From Lepidonotus clava (lineage: Eukaryota > Annelida > Polychaeta > Phyllodocida > Polynoidae), in NCBI GenBank assembly GCA_936440205.1, contig OW387133.1, positions 4,058,001 to 4,122,000 on the forward strand: a stretch of 64,000 nucleotides of DNA, given 5' to 3'. Shown here in pieces: positions 1 to 12,192 of this stretch. Numbering within the stretch: the first letter of the stretch is position 1; every line of letters begins with the position of its first letter. Below the pieces are notes generated by a model that searched no databases, was not told the origin of the DNA, and saw only the letters and a list, made by a program, of their open reading frames with translations. A program made the position numbers and the translations under genes.

Positions 1-580
1 ACTCAAATTGTCTTCGGACCTTTCTGAAAATTCACTGTATGCTGATTAACAATCACCTAAACCCCATTGGATCTTACCTGGGAACCTCTTGGAGCTTGCC
101 AGGAAATTTCAAGGATTTAAGTGAAACCATTGGAGTAACAGAACGACAATAGGCTGAATATATATCCATTCATCCTACATTGAGAGCCATTTCATTTGGA
201 TTTTCTCCTGGATATTCATTGGGTGTATAATGGAATATGCACTCTACCCGGATTGCATATTGGTCTGAAAAAGTAAGTCACAGAACCGAACATTGCTACT
301 ATTGATGATGTTAAGGGGGCTTTTATCAAGTACGTATGCAGCCAGGGACTGGTAGGAGGGTCTGAAAGCTTTTGAAAATTTGCATAAATTCTTGTGTAAA
401 TCCAATGCATACTTCAGCCCAAAGAGGATGGGGTGTGACTAAAATGTGTGTACGTACTTTATGGAAGGCCCCTTGATGATACATATTGGGTTAGCCTAAG
501 CACATATTATATGATATATCACATAGACCTATATAAATGCACATACATACAGTGATACACATATGTTTATACACATATAT
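1..580. other. Non-coding, mostly unrecognised; fragment of a dispersed repeat
   Basis: No convincing coding signal. Around 312-480 the wording (a gggcttttatcaagtacgta phrase, then tttgcataaattctt) resembles 39740-39840, so this is probably a decayed copy of a dispersed repeat. The only short open frame here, on the minus strand, has no family resemblance I recognise. Confidence 0.4.
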
Positions 581-581
581 G

Positions 582-586
<5 letters not shown>

Positions 587-632
<46 letters not shown>
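587..632. repeat. (TA)n microsatellite
   Basis: Uninterrupted alternating TA/AT run of about 46 bases. The flanks are also TA-rich (atgtatgtatat). Confidence 0.95.
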
Positions 633-636
<4 letters not shown>

Positions 637-639
637 ATA

Positions 640-1260
640 AAGATTCCGAGATTCCGATGCTCTGAAAATAGTCTTCCCTATAAGCCTTTTCTTGTTGTAG
701 ATATGATTATTCTGTCATGGTGTATTAAGACAATCCACTATATTAGCTCATCTATTCATATGATATTCCAAGCGGCCTAGTCCTACCAGTATCCTGGAAT
801 TCTATGCATGCATCATCTTCCTCTTTGTCCAAGCCAATCAATACTATTTGCATTTGGAGATGTGCCATCTTGCACGTCCGGAGGACTGTTATTCAGAGCA
901 TATCTCAGGAAGAATATAGAATAAGAATAGTGTATGACGGACGGATTTAGGGTAGGGAGTAGGGGGTGGCGAAATTGTTAACTCATGTGCTCTTATCCGT
1001 CAGAGCAGTGGATGGACTGTATAGATGGACTTGGACTAGGGCAGGGACAGTATGGGGATGGCCTGGACAGGGGCGGATGCTGAATATATAAATCATAAAT
1101 GTGTGTGTTCTGGGGGGGGGGGGGAGCATGCTGGGGCATGGGATGGAAGGGTTCACATTATTGCAGCTTCGATGTTTTTTTTCCTTTATAAGAAAAGGCG
1201 GGGGGGGGGGGCAGTGCCGTTATGCAAAAAGCTAGAATTTGACAATCAAAGAATGTAAAT
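640..1260. other. Unique-looking non-coding DNA with two poly-G runs
   Basis: Contains G runs near 1111-1123 and 1200-1210 and a fragment cggacggatttagggtaggg near 940 that resembles the end of the family L element. Nothing coding is recognisable. Confidence 0.4.
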
Positions 1261-1261
1261 T

Positions 1262-2125
1262 AATATTTTAGAGTAATGTAGTCATGTTTATTAAAGGTAT
1301 GTCAGTTACTCTGGTAATGTTGTAATATTCATGTGAGCCATTGGTGATTGTAGTAATGATTGTAACAATAGTAATGTCTATATGAGGGATGGGATGGTAG
1401 CAGTAATGTATTTATGTTTACACCTTTATATGAGGCATCTGTTGGTGACACTTATTTAGTCATGTTTAGGTAAGGGGTATCGATGAATGGCGTAATGATG
1501 ATACATTTAGGAAATTGTATGAATGTACCCATGTTAAAATAAGGTGTGTGTATTTGTACTGTAGTCATGTTTATATGAGGGGTAACGCTGATTGCAGTAT
1601 TATAGCCATATTTATATGAGGGGTAACGCTGGTTGCAGTAATGCAGTCATGTTTATATGAGGGGTGTAGGTGATTGCAGCGATGTAGCCATGATTATACA
1701 ATGGGTGTACATAGTCGTATACATGGAGTCATATTCAAACGAGATGTGTAGAGTATTTTAGTTATGTAATAGTGGTTATATGAGGGGTGTGGATGGTCGA
1801 AGTTATGTAGCCATGTTAATACAAGGAGCGTAGAGATTGTAGTTTTATAGGCATGTTATATGATGGGTGAGGACGATGACAGTAAGTTTTCGCAAGGCAG
1901 GCAGGTATATATGACACTTATTTAGTCATGTGAGAAGTAGTGAATGTCATAATATTTGGCATGTAGGTGATTGAGGTAATGTAGTAGTGTTTAAACAAGT
2001 GGGTGTAGAAATTATAGTTATATACCATCTTTATTTGAGCGCTGGCAGTAGTTATTTAAATATTTTTATATGAGGCGTGCAAGTGACTGAATTAATGTAG
2101 TCATGTTTATATGCTGCGGATGGAG
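1262..2125. repeat. Decayed tandem repeat, unit about 45-60 bp
   Basis: The phrases gtagtcatgtttatatgagg and tgattgcagtaatgta recur about every 45-60 bases through the whole block. The cleanest neighbouring units are at 1560-1700; units become ragged towards both ends. Reading frames are broken. This is an old minisatellite that is no longer homogenised. Confidence 0.7.
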
Positions 2126-3525
2126 CATCCTTATTCACATAGTATTAAGGCTTCTAGGCCCAGTCTATATGTGATTTTTTGCACAGAAATGGCATGGTAG
2201 TGGAAGGTTGCCTTATGGGTCTAGAACCTTAAAATCGACAGCGAGACACTGCTGGAGGTCTCCCCAAATAAGGGCATAGGGCCCTGCCCAAGTATAGAGA
2301 ATCCAGGGTGAGAGCAGGTTATTGGGTTAGGCAAGTTAAACATCTGTTGAGAATAAACTAAATACTGTCATTCGATGAAACAATGTCAGGGTAATAAAAG
2401 AAGGATATATAGAGTGGACAACAGTTTCATTTAATCAGATTCATACACTTTAATTCATGAACTTTAATTCATGAATAAGTTAGAACTCCGCAAAATTGTG
2501 GGCTCTCTGCATCAGATCAGGGACAAGCCCAAAAAAGTCAGGTAATGATCATATACATCTTCCTAATTTTACTCGTGGGAAATGTTTTGATGATAAATGT
2601 CAAGACTGAGTACTGATTGGGTGTGGAGGAAAAGGGGTTTAGGTAGTTATTTGGATATGTGAACAGCCCGACAACCACTTGGCAAATGGCGCCTGCAACC
2701 TGAAGCTGGGTTGGTGACGCGGTGTATGCTGGGACGGCTTGCACTCCCCCCCTGCTTGACATGCGACAAAGCCATTTCAAAGGGACAACGACATGCAGGG
2801 AACATTCTTTAATGTCACTGGGTAACATATTGATTTCTTGAATTTGACAGGTATTATTGCAATAAACAGCGACAAGTACATGCAACAGGAGGATTTCTTA
2901 AATTCGGCAGGTGATAGCAGGACCCCCCGTCCAGAGCCTCTCCCTTGGCAGGAACCCAGTACACTGCCAACACTCTTACAGGTACGGAGTGCATACATCC
3001 TCTGCAGTAGGGCCAGGGCAGGGCCCAGAGGTGCCCTAATGGGAATACAGCACAACAAGGCTTTCAGTTCAGGGCCAGGACTCCATTCATAGTGGTAGGA
3101 AGGGTGAAGGGGTTGAAGACTGGTTTGCTGGAACCAAACATGCGACGTTGAGCCAATGTTGCATTGGTTTTATTTATTCATGTGACATTTTCATGTTGCA
3201 TCAATGTACATTTAATGTCTCCCAGTAATGTCCCTGTGACTATAGAACATTTTTCCAGTCACGCGATCCTGCGACAGCACATTGACATATTCTCATGTGG
3301 CCTTGTGATGTCCTTTCATGTTGTATCTTTGAATTGCCTGAAAAGGAATGTCATAATAACGTTTTGGTTTGGTCAGTTTGCTCTTGAGCTCACCTGATAA
3401 GATCATCACAACGACATGGTGTACGGAATTGGTCTTGAAATCCCCTTATCAGTCCACCACTTTAATGTCATAACGTATAACATGGCTCAATGTATACATA
3501 CAGCCTGTCATAGTCAGGGATGGGA
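2126..3525. other. Non-coding; contains a family G phrase cluster at 2745-2930
   Basis: Between 2745 and 2930 there are repeated phrases of the type gacatgcgaca / ttcttaaattcggcag, ending in a run of C (aggaccccccgt). The same wording recurs in both orientations at about 10.6, 11.3, 12.6, 14.4, 19.0, 47.8 and 49.4 kb. The rest of the interval holds nothing I can name. Confidence 0.45.
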
Positions 3526-3529
3526 GGAG

Positions 3530-6305
3530 ATACTGTAGACAGAGACTGCCATGTCATGGCAGCCCACGGGAATAACTTACACGTAGTATGTTTCATCAAG
3601 GTAGGGGAATATTATACACACAGTCTGTCCTGTCAATACAAGGGGAATACTTTACACACTGTCTGTCCTGTCAAGGCACGGGAATATTGTACACACAGTC
3701 TGTCCTGTCAAGGCACGGGAATATTGTACACAGTCTGTCCTGGCAAGGCAGGGGAATATTATACACATAGTCTGTCTTGTCAAAGCAGGGGAATATTGTA
3801 CACACAGTCTGTCCTGTCAAGGCAGGGGAATATTGTACACACAGTCTGTCCTGTCAAGGTAGGGGAATATTATACACATAGTCTGTCTTGTCAAAGCAGG
3901 GGAATATTGTACACACAGTCTGTCCTGTCAAGGCAGGGGAATATTGTACAGACAGTCTGTCCTGTCAAGGGAGGGGAATATTGTACACACAGTCTGTCCT
4001 GTCAAGACAGGGGAATACTGTACACACAGTCTGTTCTGTCAAGGCAGGGGGAATATTGTACACACAGTCTGTCCTGTCAAGCAGGGGAATACTGTACACA
4101 CAGTCTGTCTCTATAAGGCAGGGGAATATTGTACACAAAGTCTGTCCTGTCAAGGCAGGGGAATATTGTACACACAGTCCGTCCTGTCAAGGCAGGGGAA
4201 TATTGTACACAGTCTGTCCTGTCAAGGCAGGGGAATATTGTACACTCAGTCTCTCTTATCAAGGCAGGGGAATATTGTGCACACAGTATCTCCTGTCAAG
4301 GCAGGGGAATATTGTGCGCACTGTCTGTCTCTATAAGGCAGGGTAACATTGTACACACAGTCTGACCTTTCAAGGCAGGGGAATATTGTGCACACAGTCT
4401 CTGTCCTGTCAAGGCAGGGGAATATTGTACACACAGTCTGTCCTGTCAAGGCAGGGGAATATTGTACACACAGTCTCTCCTGTCAAGGTAGGGGAATATT
4501 GTACACACAGTCTCTCCTGTCAAGGCAGGGGAATATTGTACACACAGTCTGTCCTGTCAAGGCAGGCGAATACTGTACACACAGTCTGTCCTGTCAAGGC
4601 AATGGAATATTGTACACACAGTCTGTCCTGACAAGGCAGGGGAATATTGTACACACAGTCTCTCCTGTCAAGGCAGGGGAATATTGTACACACAGTCTCT
4701 CCTGTCAAGGCAGGGGGATATTGTACACACAGTCTGTCCTGACAAGGCATGGGAATATTGTACACACAGTCTGTCCTGACAAGGCAGGGGCATATTGTGA
4801 GCACTGTCTGTCCTGACAAGGCAGGGTAATATTGTACACACAGTCTGTCCTGCCAAGGCAGGGGAATATTGTACACACAGTCTGTCCTGTCAAGGTAGGG
4901 GAATATTGTACACGCAGTCTGTCCTGTCAAGGTAGGGGAATATTGTACACGCAGTCTGTCCTGTCAAGGTAGGGGAATATTGTACACACAGTCTGTCCTG
5001 TCAAGGTAGGGGAATATTGTACACACAGTCTGTCCTGTCAAGGTAGGGGAATATTGTACACACAGTCTGTCCTGTCAAGGCAGAGGAATATTGTACATGC
5101 AGTCTGTCCTGTCAAGGCAATGGAATATTGTGCACACAGTCTGTCCTGCCAAGGCACGGGAATATTGTACACAGTCTATCCTGTCAAGGTAGGGGAATAT
5201 TGAACACAGAGTCTGTCCTGACAAGGCACGGGAATACTGTACACACAAAGTCTGTCCTGTCAAGGCACGGGAATACTGTACACACACAGTCTGTCCTGTC
5301 AAGGCACAGGAATATTGTACACAGTCTGTCCTGTCAAGGTATGGGAATATTGTACACACAGTCTGTCCTGTCAAGGCAGGGGAATATTGTACGGGAATAT
5401 TGTACACACAGTCTGTCCCGTCAAGGCAGGGGAATACTGTACACACAGTCTGTCCTGTCAAGGCAGGGGAATATTGTACACAGAGTCTGTCCTGTCAAGG
5501 CATGGGAATATTGTACACACAGTCTGTCCTGTCAAGGCATGGGAATATTGTACACAGAGTCTGTCCTGTCAAGGCAGGGGAATATTGTACACACAGTCTG
5601 TCCTGTCAAGGAAGGGGGAATATTGTACACAGTCTGTCCTGTCAAGGCAATGGAATATTGTACACAGAGTCTGTCCTGTCAAGGCAGGGGAATATTGTAC
5701 ACACAGTCTGTCCTGTCAAGGCATGGGAATATTGTACACAGAGTCTGTCCTGTCAAGGCAGGGGAATATTGTACACACAGTCTGTCCTGTCAAGGAAGGG
5801 GGAATATTGTACACAGTCTGTCCTGTCAAGGCAATGGAATATTGTATACACAGTCTGTCCTGTCAAAGCAGGGGAATACTGTACATGCAGCCTGTCCTGT
5901 CAAGGCAGGGGAATATTGTACACACAGTATGTCCTGTCAAGGGAGGGGAATATTGTACACACAGTATGTCCTGTCAAGGCAGGGGAAATACTGTACACAC
6001 AGTCTGTCCTGTCAAGGCAGGGGAATATTGTACACACAATCTGTCCTGTCAAGGCACGGGAATATTGTACACACAGTATGTCCTGTCAAGGGAGGGGAAT
6101 ATTGTACACACAGTATGTCCTGTCAAGGCAGGGGAAATACTGTACACACAGTCTGTCCTGTGGGGCAGGGGAATATTGTACACTCAGTCCGTCCTGTCAA
6201 GGCACAGGAATATTGTACACTCAGTCCGTCCTGTCAAGGCAGGGGAATATTGTACACACAGTCTGTCCCGCGAAGGTAGAGGAATACTGTAGGGGCCTAC
6301 ACACA
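3530..6305. repeat. Large 37-bp minisatellite array, about 70 units
   Basis: The unit is 37 bp and contains acacagtctgtcctgtcaag followed by gcaggggaatattgt. Units from about 3595 to 6290 are highly alike, with single-base variants (tcaaggtagggg, tcaaggcacggg, cagagtctg) and occasional 35- or 38-base units. The first and last units are more diverged. Because 37 is not a multiple of 3 and the unit has no stop in any frame on the plus strand, overlapping frames of up to about 380 codons run through all three plus frames, and shorter ones through the minus strand. These are periodicity artefacts. Blocks of units are themselves repeated (5535-5840 and 5919-6150), indicating recent segmental copying. 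Confidence 0.97.
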
Positions 6306-6428
6306 GTCACTATCACATCAATGTTGATGAAGTTATCTTTTCATACAATGGGCTATTGTTCACATAACATAAGCAACTTGGCATGTATAGCTTGACAATA
6401 CTTTTCTTCCCATTTCCCATTTCTATGC

Positions 6429-6611
6429 AGTGGCGGATACAGGGGTGGGGCATAAGGGGTAATTGCCCCCCCCCCCCCTAGACCAAGTGGAAAATTTTAA
6501 AAATAATCTAAGCTTGTTGATTTGGACAAATCTGAAAATTTCCTTTCACTTTTTTATTGGGGGGGGGGGGGGGGGTTGCCCCCTAGATGACTGACTCTAG
6601 ATTTACCCCTT
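6429..6611. mobile_element. Family L short TIR element with C and G tracts
   Basis: Begins gtggcggatacaggggtggg and closes with gactctagatttaccccttc, an imperfect inverted pair. Inside are a C run (6464-6477) and a G run (6560-6576). A cleaner copy with gcaggggcggatcc / ggatccgcccctgc-type ends lies at 19784-19943. It has no coding capacity, consistent with a non-autonomous element. Confidence 0.5.
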
Positions 6612-6731
6612 CTATGTACCTCTTACACCATTTCGAATTGTTGCATACATATCATTAAATCAATTTAGGCAGTATTGTTGTATGAACAGAGATTTGGTTT
6701 TCTAAATATCAAAGACTGTCTATGCGACATC

Positions 6732-6797
6732 GCGTATATGCATTACCATATTAGCGTATATGCATTACCATATTAGCATATATGCATTACCATATTA
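6732..6797. repeat. Three exact-to-near-exact 22-bp tandem units
   Basis: Three consecutive copies of a 22-bp unit starting gcgtatatgcattaccatat, the third with one substitution (gcatatatg). A short, recent local duplication. Confidence 0.9.
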
Positions 6798-7059
6798 GCA
6801 ATGTTGCGTGCAACAGACTCACAATGTATGTGACAGGAATCAAATTCTCATTTCTGTATGCAAGTAATGTAATCATAGATTATCGCAAATACGGAAGACC
6901 ATATGCATAGGACCCGTTCATCTATAAATTCCCATTTCCATACACTAATAACATATTGCATGTATAATAGAATCAATCAATGCAATGGTGTAGCCTATAT
7001 TGTCAGACGGATCAGGGTGTTGTTGCATATATATATAGGCAGTGCGAGTAATACAATTA

Positions 7060-7530
7060 TCACCAATGTAGGGAAATACTATATACACAGTCTATGAGTA
7101 TCACCAATGTAGGGAAATACTGTATACACGGTCTATGAGTATCACCAATGTAGGGAAATACTGTATACAAAGCGTCTATCTTGTCAAGGCAGGGGTAAGT
7201 GGAATAGACAGCCTGTTAGTATCACATCAATGTAGTTGCATATTGTACACACAGTCTGTCCCATCAAGGTAGGGGAATATTGTACACACAGTCTGTCCTG
7301 TCAAGGCAGGGGAATATTGTACACACAGTCTGTCCTGTCAAGGCAGGGGAATATTGTACACACAGTCTGTCCTGTCAAGGCAGGGGAATATTGTACACAC
7401 AGTCTGTCCTGTCAAGGCAGGGGAATATTGTACACACAGTCTGTCTTGTCAAGGCAGGGGAATATTGTATACCCAATCCATCAATATAGAGGAATACTGT
7501 ATACACTATCCTTCAACGTTGGGGAAAACT
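7060..7530. repeat. Second island of the 37-bp minisatellite, with diverged leader units
   Basis: Three longer, AT-richer units (atcaccaatgtagggaaatactgtatacac) occupy 7060-7200. About six to eight units nearly identical to the main array follow at 7230-7480, then two decayed units. The leader units look ancestral to the homogenised form. As in the main array, the open frames here come from the repeat period. Confidence 0.93.
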
Positions 7531-7534
7531 GTAC

Positions 7535-7773
7535 TGACCAAAGCAAAAATATGACGTTATAATAACGTTATTATAACATTCTGTTTTGGTTCTGCTTTGG
7601 TTTTTGTTATTTTGATGGCACCCAAAAACGTCTTTAGAACTTATCATTGTGACGTTGCATTGTGACATTCTTGTAACATTCTTTCACATTATAATAACAA
7701 TATAACGTTTGGGTTACAGACTAACTAAAACAGTATGGTCGCAGAACGTGCTTGTTACGTCACTGCTTGCTCG
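7535..7773 (-). mobile_element. Family A TIR element (MITE), minus orientation, shortened
   Basis: Starts gaccaaagcaaaaatatgac and ends gttacgtcactgcttgctcg, matching the two ends of the family seen whole at 38501-38865. The interior is rich in alternating ttataataacgtt motifs. It lies between two islands of the 37-bp repeat. Confidence 0.6.
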
Positions 7774-7784
7774 AGGAGAGTCTG

Positions 7785-7868
7785 CCATATCAATATAGGG
7801 GAATACTGTATACACAGTCCATCAACATAAGTGCATACTGTACTCAGTCTGTCCCATCAAGGCCCCTG
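7785..7868. repeat. Third, decayed island of the 37-bp repeat
   Basis: Two to three diverged units (atcaatataggggaatactg, acagtccatcaacataag, agtctgtcccatcaaggccc). They read like the leader units at 7060-7200. Confidence 0.75.
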
Positions 7869-8918
7869 GTCTGACTGTCACGGCCAAGGTCGCGGCTCAA
7901 GGCCGGGCCATTCTAGTGCTGCTGGCACTGGGGCTCTCACAGGGGGACCAACATGGGCGCATGCTGAATTTAAGAAAACATGATATCCTCCCTCAGTATA
8001 ATCATAATTTCTATTTTGACTCAACGGTACTGGATAGCATCATCCCATTGTCGTATGTGTCTGGTTGTTATAGGCTTAAAGCCAGTGTATCGTCCGTGTG
8101 GGGAATGTAATTTGCATAACAGTTGTAACCTACTGATTGCTGCGCCAAATTCATGACATGACCAATGCCGTCACCAGATCACGTTCTAATGTCTCAAAAC
8201 CCGTCACATGCCAGCACTAACTAGGCTTAAGGGTGGGGCCCCTAATGTTAGAAACGCACGGACGATACCCTGGCTTTAAACCTCGTGTCGTGTGAAGGGG
8301 CAATTAATGTGGATATTTATTCCTTCTTTAATGCACAATATTGCTGAGGCAACATACGCAAGGTGAAATAGGCCTATACAACGGTAGGTTAAAGGAACTA
8401 TATGAAAATCAGCTCTTACATACTACTACTTGGTTAAAAAAAGGGAAAGTCCAGTTTATAGGGCCTATGAAAATCCACGATTGAGACAGAATAAGATGAT
8501 ATCTCATTTCGATTTCATAGGCTTATAGGCAAGACAATCCCGGGTATTTCTCATGTGCCATGAGATGCTTGGCACATGTCGGTATTGAGATATGAACGTG
8601 TAACTGGTCAGGGTCGAGGTGCCCAGAAAGGCCACCGCCAACGCCGGCTCTTCTGAGTTATTCCGAGCCATTGGGTGCTGCTCCGAGCTGCTCGGGGTGC
8701 CTCGAAACTGCTCAAAGCCTCCGAGCGGCGAGTGGGGTCCCCCGAAACGGAGCTGAGGTGCTGCAAATTGCTGGCGAATGTGAAAGGTCAGAGTGGTGAC
8801 AAAATAAGACCAGCTCTGTGCGGAGAATAAGGAAACGGCTGCTGGTGTCCGCCTGCAGGCGTAGAGGTCACGGCGAGCTGCAGGACCCAGCGGAGGCCGT
8901 CAGCGGTAACTAGGGTAA
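7869..8918. other. Non-coding; partly GC-rich, with a family G fragment
   Basis: A family G fragment lies near 7955-7985 (gctgaatttaagaaaacatg). A GC-richer stretch at 8600-8780 repeats gctgctccgagctgctcgg-like wording but has no open frame of note. No gene recognised. Confidence 0.4.
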
Positions 8919-8920
8919 CG

Positions 8921-9132
8921 GGGGGTATTCCACTACACGACTTGGGCTGTGATATGACAATGCCGCAAGGAAATTGCACATATTACAGATACAATTGCTA
9001 TGTTACACATATGACACATGCTCCAAATTGCCAGGTTTTAACCATTTTATTACTCCTGTATGCGAATTTGTCTGTAATATTGTCATATCACGCCGATATC
9101 GTAGCCCATGTCATGTAGTGGAATACTCCCTT
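8921..9132. mobile_element. Fold-back element P, inverted arms about 40 bp
   Basis: Left arm gggggtattccactacacga then cttgggctgtgatatgacaat; right arm attgtcatatcac then gtagtggaatactccctt. The arms are reverse complements with some mismatches. There is no coding capacity. A second, weaker copy follows directly (9168-9441), and a left-arm fragment lies at 29586. Confidence 0.75.
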
Positions 9133-9167
9133 AACTGGGGTATTTTACTAGACTCTACACCACTTTA

Positions 9168-9441
9168 GTGGGGTATTATACTACATGACTTGGTTATGAT
9201 GTGGCTACAATGTGGCTGCGATATTGACCATACCACAGCAATGAACATAGGCTATGAGATTTATACAACATGTTGAATAATCATGTTGTGAAGGTAAAGT
9301 GAATGGTGCGATAATTCTACGATATTGCTGCAATATAACAAGACAGGGTAAGGCCTCCTCCTGCGATACCAGCTAATGACATTGTGTGACATGGTCCTCA
9401 TATTATAGACAGTTTTTATGTTGTAGTGGCATACCCCCTTA
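9168..9441. mobile_element. Fold-back element P, second weaker copy
   Basis: Left arm tttagtggggtattatactacatgac and right arm gttgtagtggcataccccctt pair imperfectly. The interior carries remnants of a doubled left end (gatgtggctacaatgtggctgc). Confidence 0.5.
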
Positions 9442-9584
9442 ATGGGCAAGATCCCGGATGTTGGAAGACGCCGCGGGCTCAATGGAGGTTAAAGGGGGGG
9501 GGGGGGGGGTGAGTGGGGGTTGGGGGGGATAGTGGGGGTTGGGGGGTTGTTTACGGGTGATTATCTGATTAATGATTGGTCAGT

Positions 9585-10248
9585 TGGCTGTTGTTGGACT
9601 CACTTCTGCCCTATTGTTTGACCGTTACAGTAGTGTTTAATCTATCAATAAACCACTTATGGCATTAGGCCTATTTCAGGCATATACCTTATATGCAGGG
9701 TGTTAGAGTACATAATTGTAATATGCTGTTATTACCGGTTGGTCTGTAGGCTGTAGGCCTATACATTGTTTGGCGCTTTATACAAAAAGGCCATCGTTTC
9801 ACCCATAGACCTTGCCTTATTATTACTTTTTTCAGGTTGACCATTTGAATTCTTCAGACTTCTATCAGAGACAGTGTATGGCTATCCTAAAACCACCCTT
9901 TCAGGACCAATATGGGAAGCATTGTAATGTTAAATTCTCAAAAAAAAAAAAAAAAAAAAAGAATCCTGGATCCACCCCTGATTGTTGGCCTATTGTTTGG
10001 CCGGTTAAAGCTTTGTTTGGTCTATTAATAAACCCCTACTGGGACTATTCCAGGCTTACCTAATGCGGCCTGTTAGAGCACATAATTGCAATTACCGGTT
10101 TGTCTATATAGGGCCTGCTCTCATAGTGTGTTTGGCCACCGTGTGACCCATGCCTGCTTGCCTCATGATTACCTTTTTGGGTCGACCATTATAGAAGTCT
10201 CAGGCAGTGTTTTGCTCCAGGTTTGGCCATCCTAATACACATGCCTTA
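9585..10248. repeat. Tandem duplication of a ~0.35 kb non-coding segment
   Basis: Two direct copies, about 9585-9905 and 9982-10248. Shared landmarks in the same order: cctattgtttg; ctatcaataaacc; gttagagtacataattg; attaccggtt; acctttttgggtcgacca; ggccatcctaa. The copies have diverged by substitutions and small indels. Between them, at 9937-9980, are a poly-A run and a family L right end (ggatccacccctg). Confidence 0.75.
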
Positions 10249-10249
10249 A

Positions 10250-10608
10250 AGGGAGTCAACAGCAATGTTGCGTCAAAATATGACAAAATTTTGGAAACTC
10301 AAATAACTATGAAAATATCTTCTAAGAGTCTAGCTTTAGCCACTGGTACAGTATAGATCATGAAAACTAACTATAACTTTACTTGAATTCCATAAAACTT
10401 GTGTCATTTATGCCTGAAGACAGCAATGTTTGTAAACAAACCAATTTTGGTGGGTCACCAAAATTGACCGGGGAAGAGTTTTTATGTATTTTAATGTATT
10501 TTAAGTCTGTATTCACAGTCTGTATTTTACCAGGTTATGGCCATAGAATATATTTCAATAGTTAACACAATTTACAAAATTTTGACCCAACATTGCTTTT
10601 GGCTCCCT
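10250..10608. mobile_element. Family Q TIR element (MITE)
   Basis: 31-bp terminal inverted repeats: left AGGGAGTCAACAGCAATGTT, right end the complement of AGGGAGCCAAAAGCAATGTT, continuing to gtcaaaat. The flanks are TTAA on the left and TCAA on the right, consistent with a TTAA target of the piggyBac or Kolobok type carrying one mutation. It has no transposase. A second copy is at 34586-34923. Confidence 0.85.
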
Positions 10609-11555
10609 TCAAGGCTTACAGCCACGCTGTATGGGATTTGAGAAATCATCATGTCCCCCTGTCGAATTTAAGAAATCACCATGTCGCATATGTCACTAAG
10701 CCCTAAAATCGCCCTGTCGAATTTAGGGTCTACACCCATCGGAACAACATGCCAAATTTGTGACGTGACCAATAACGTCACTAGATTATGTTCTAACATT
10801 GAAAAACACTGGCCACAATGTTCCTAGGCTAAGGGGTGAAGCCCCTAAGCATCGTACAGCTCAAAACTGAAATAGGAAGCATTTTTATGTTAAATTCTAG
10901 TAATTGCAAGATGGTTTATTGAGATGCATGAAGAAGGTTATATTGGTAAATAGGACTACCAAATCCTTGGCAGTTTTCATAGGTTTATTGCCATAAGTGG
11001 CTTTGTGCTGTAACGGCATTACTTATTGCAGATAACCCCTTAGTATAATGTTTGTTATTCAGACATTTGTCTTGGAAGATGTTATAATGTGACACCTTCA
11101 AGTTAAGTATGTGACGGCACAAAACGTTTTAACAACGTTACAGAACGTCACAGAATGTTTTTAGAATGTTTTTAAGAACGTGACCACTGTATCGCAACTT
11201 CCCCGCCGATAAGCCTATGTCTATACCCTTAGATAAGACACTGACACGGCCATTTCTGACATACAACAAAGAGACCAGTTCAAGGGACAACGACATGCAA
11301 CAGGGAACCTTCCTATAAAGAATTGACAGTGCTAAACAGCCATTTCTTAAATTTGACATGTGACAGGACAGGAAATAAGCGACAGGGCCATTTCTTGAAT
11401 TTGACATGTGACAACGTGACCCCCCTTAATCCAGACCCCCCTCAATGTATCCAGAGAGTTGATGTGACCAAAAATGTCCTGCCTGGCGATGGCCAATGGC
11501 CGACCCAGCCAATGTCCAGTGCCCCGTCGCATAACGGAAGGAGTGATGTCGTTCT
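10609..11555. other. Non-coding; family G phrase clusters
   Basis: Family G wording occurs at 10635-10740 (gtcgaatttaagaaatcacc, reverse orientation) and 11270-11430 (ttcttgaatttgacatgtga, forward, ending in acccccct). Around 11110-11185 a run of aacgtt/gtcacagaatg motifs may be a scrap of family A. Nothing coding. Confidence 0.45.
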
Positions 11556-11562
11556 TTAAAAC

Positions 11563-12000
11563 AGCGGGGGTTTGGCAAAGTCTCCCTCTTATATGCGAAA
11601 TTCACCATCGATTTTCACCAATTTCTAATAATTCCATCATGTTGAAAATTTCAGGGGTTTTAGATCGAAATGTCTAGTTTTTAAAACTGTTTACAGAATT
11701 AAAATCGGTTCAGTAGAACAGCTGCAAATCAACAGGGGGACCCATCGCAACAGGCACGTCCCTCGCAACAGTGAGCAGGTGCCAACCCTCACTGTTGCGA
11801 AACCCGTTATGCGACGTGGCACAGTCCTTTGACCCATGTCCTGTGGTCCATTGCATAACCAAACTCTTGCAATAGCGAGAGCATATTGAGGGTTTAAATA
11901 TGGGTCTAGCAACAGAGATATCCTTAAGGATTTCGAAATGCAAACCCTCACGGTTGTGATGGTTTTGTACACATTTTGTACACATTTGATTTATTGAAAA
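11563..12000. repeat. Family H dispersed repeat, copy 1
   Basis: Shares an ordered set of phrases with 48165-48440 and 49095-49365: ggtttggcaaa..tccct; cgattttcaccaatttctaat; acagaattaaaatcggttcag; tagaacag; catcgcaacag; tatgcga. No inverted ends were found by eye, so its class is unknown. Open frames here are short. Confidence 0.6.
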
Positions 12001-12084
12001 GTACATATCCGCCACTTGCCTCCTGCATATCTTATAAGCTGTGGGACACAGGTATCATTTGGTGAAAAAATAATCTTAAAATAC

Positions 12085-12192
12085 TGAATATTTTCTTTAG
12101 TTTTTCTAGTGGTTTTGTCGACAATATTGAGGGGAATTAGCCTGCAGGTGCAAAAAATACTGAAATGTAGCTATCCGTGATAGGGAGAATTA
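12085..12192. mobile_element. Family D element, right-hand fragment
   Basis: Contains the family D interior (ttttgtcgacaatattg, gcctgcaggtgc) and right terminus (gctatccgtgatagggagaattaat). The left half is missing. Confidence 0.6.

Noticed and set aside
5128-6395. Open frames of 325-383 codons in three frames, plus minus-strand frames
   Set aside because: They follow the stop-free 37-bp repeat; the three frames encode the same 37-residue cycle in shifted register, as expected from period and not from selection.
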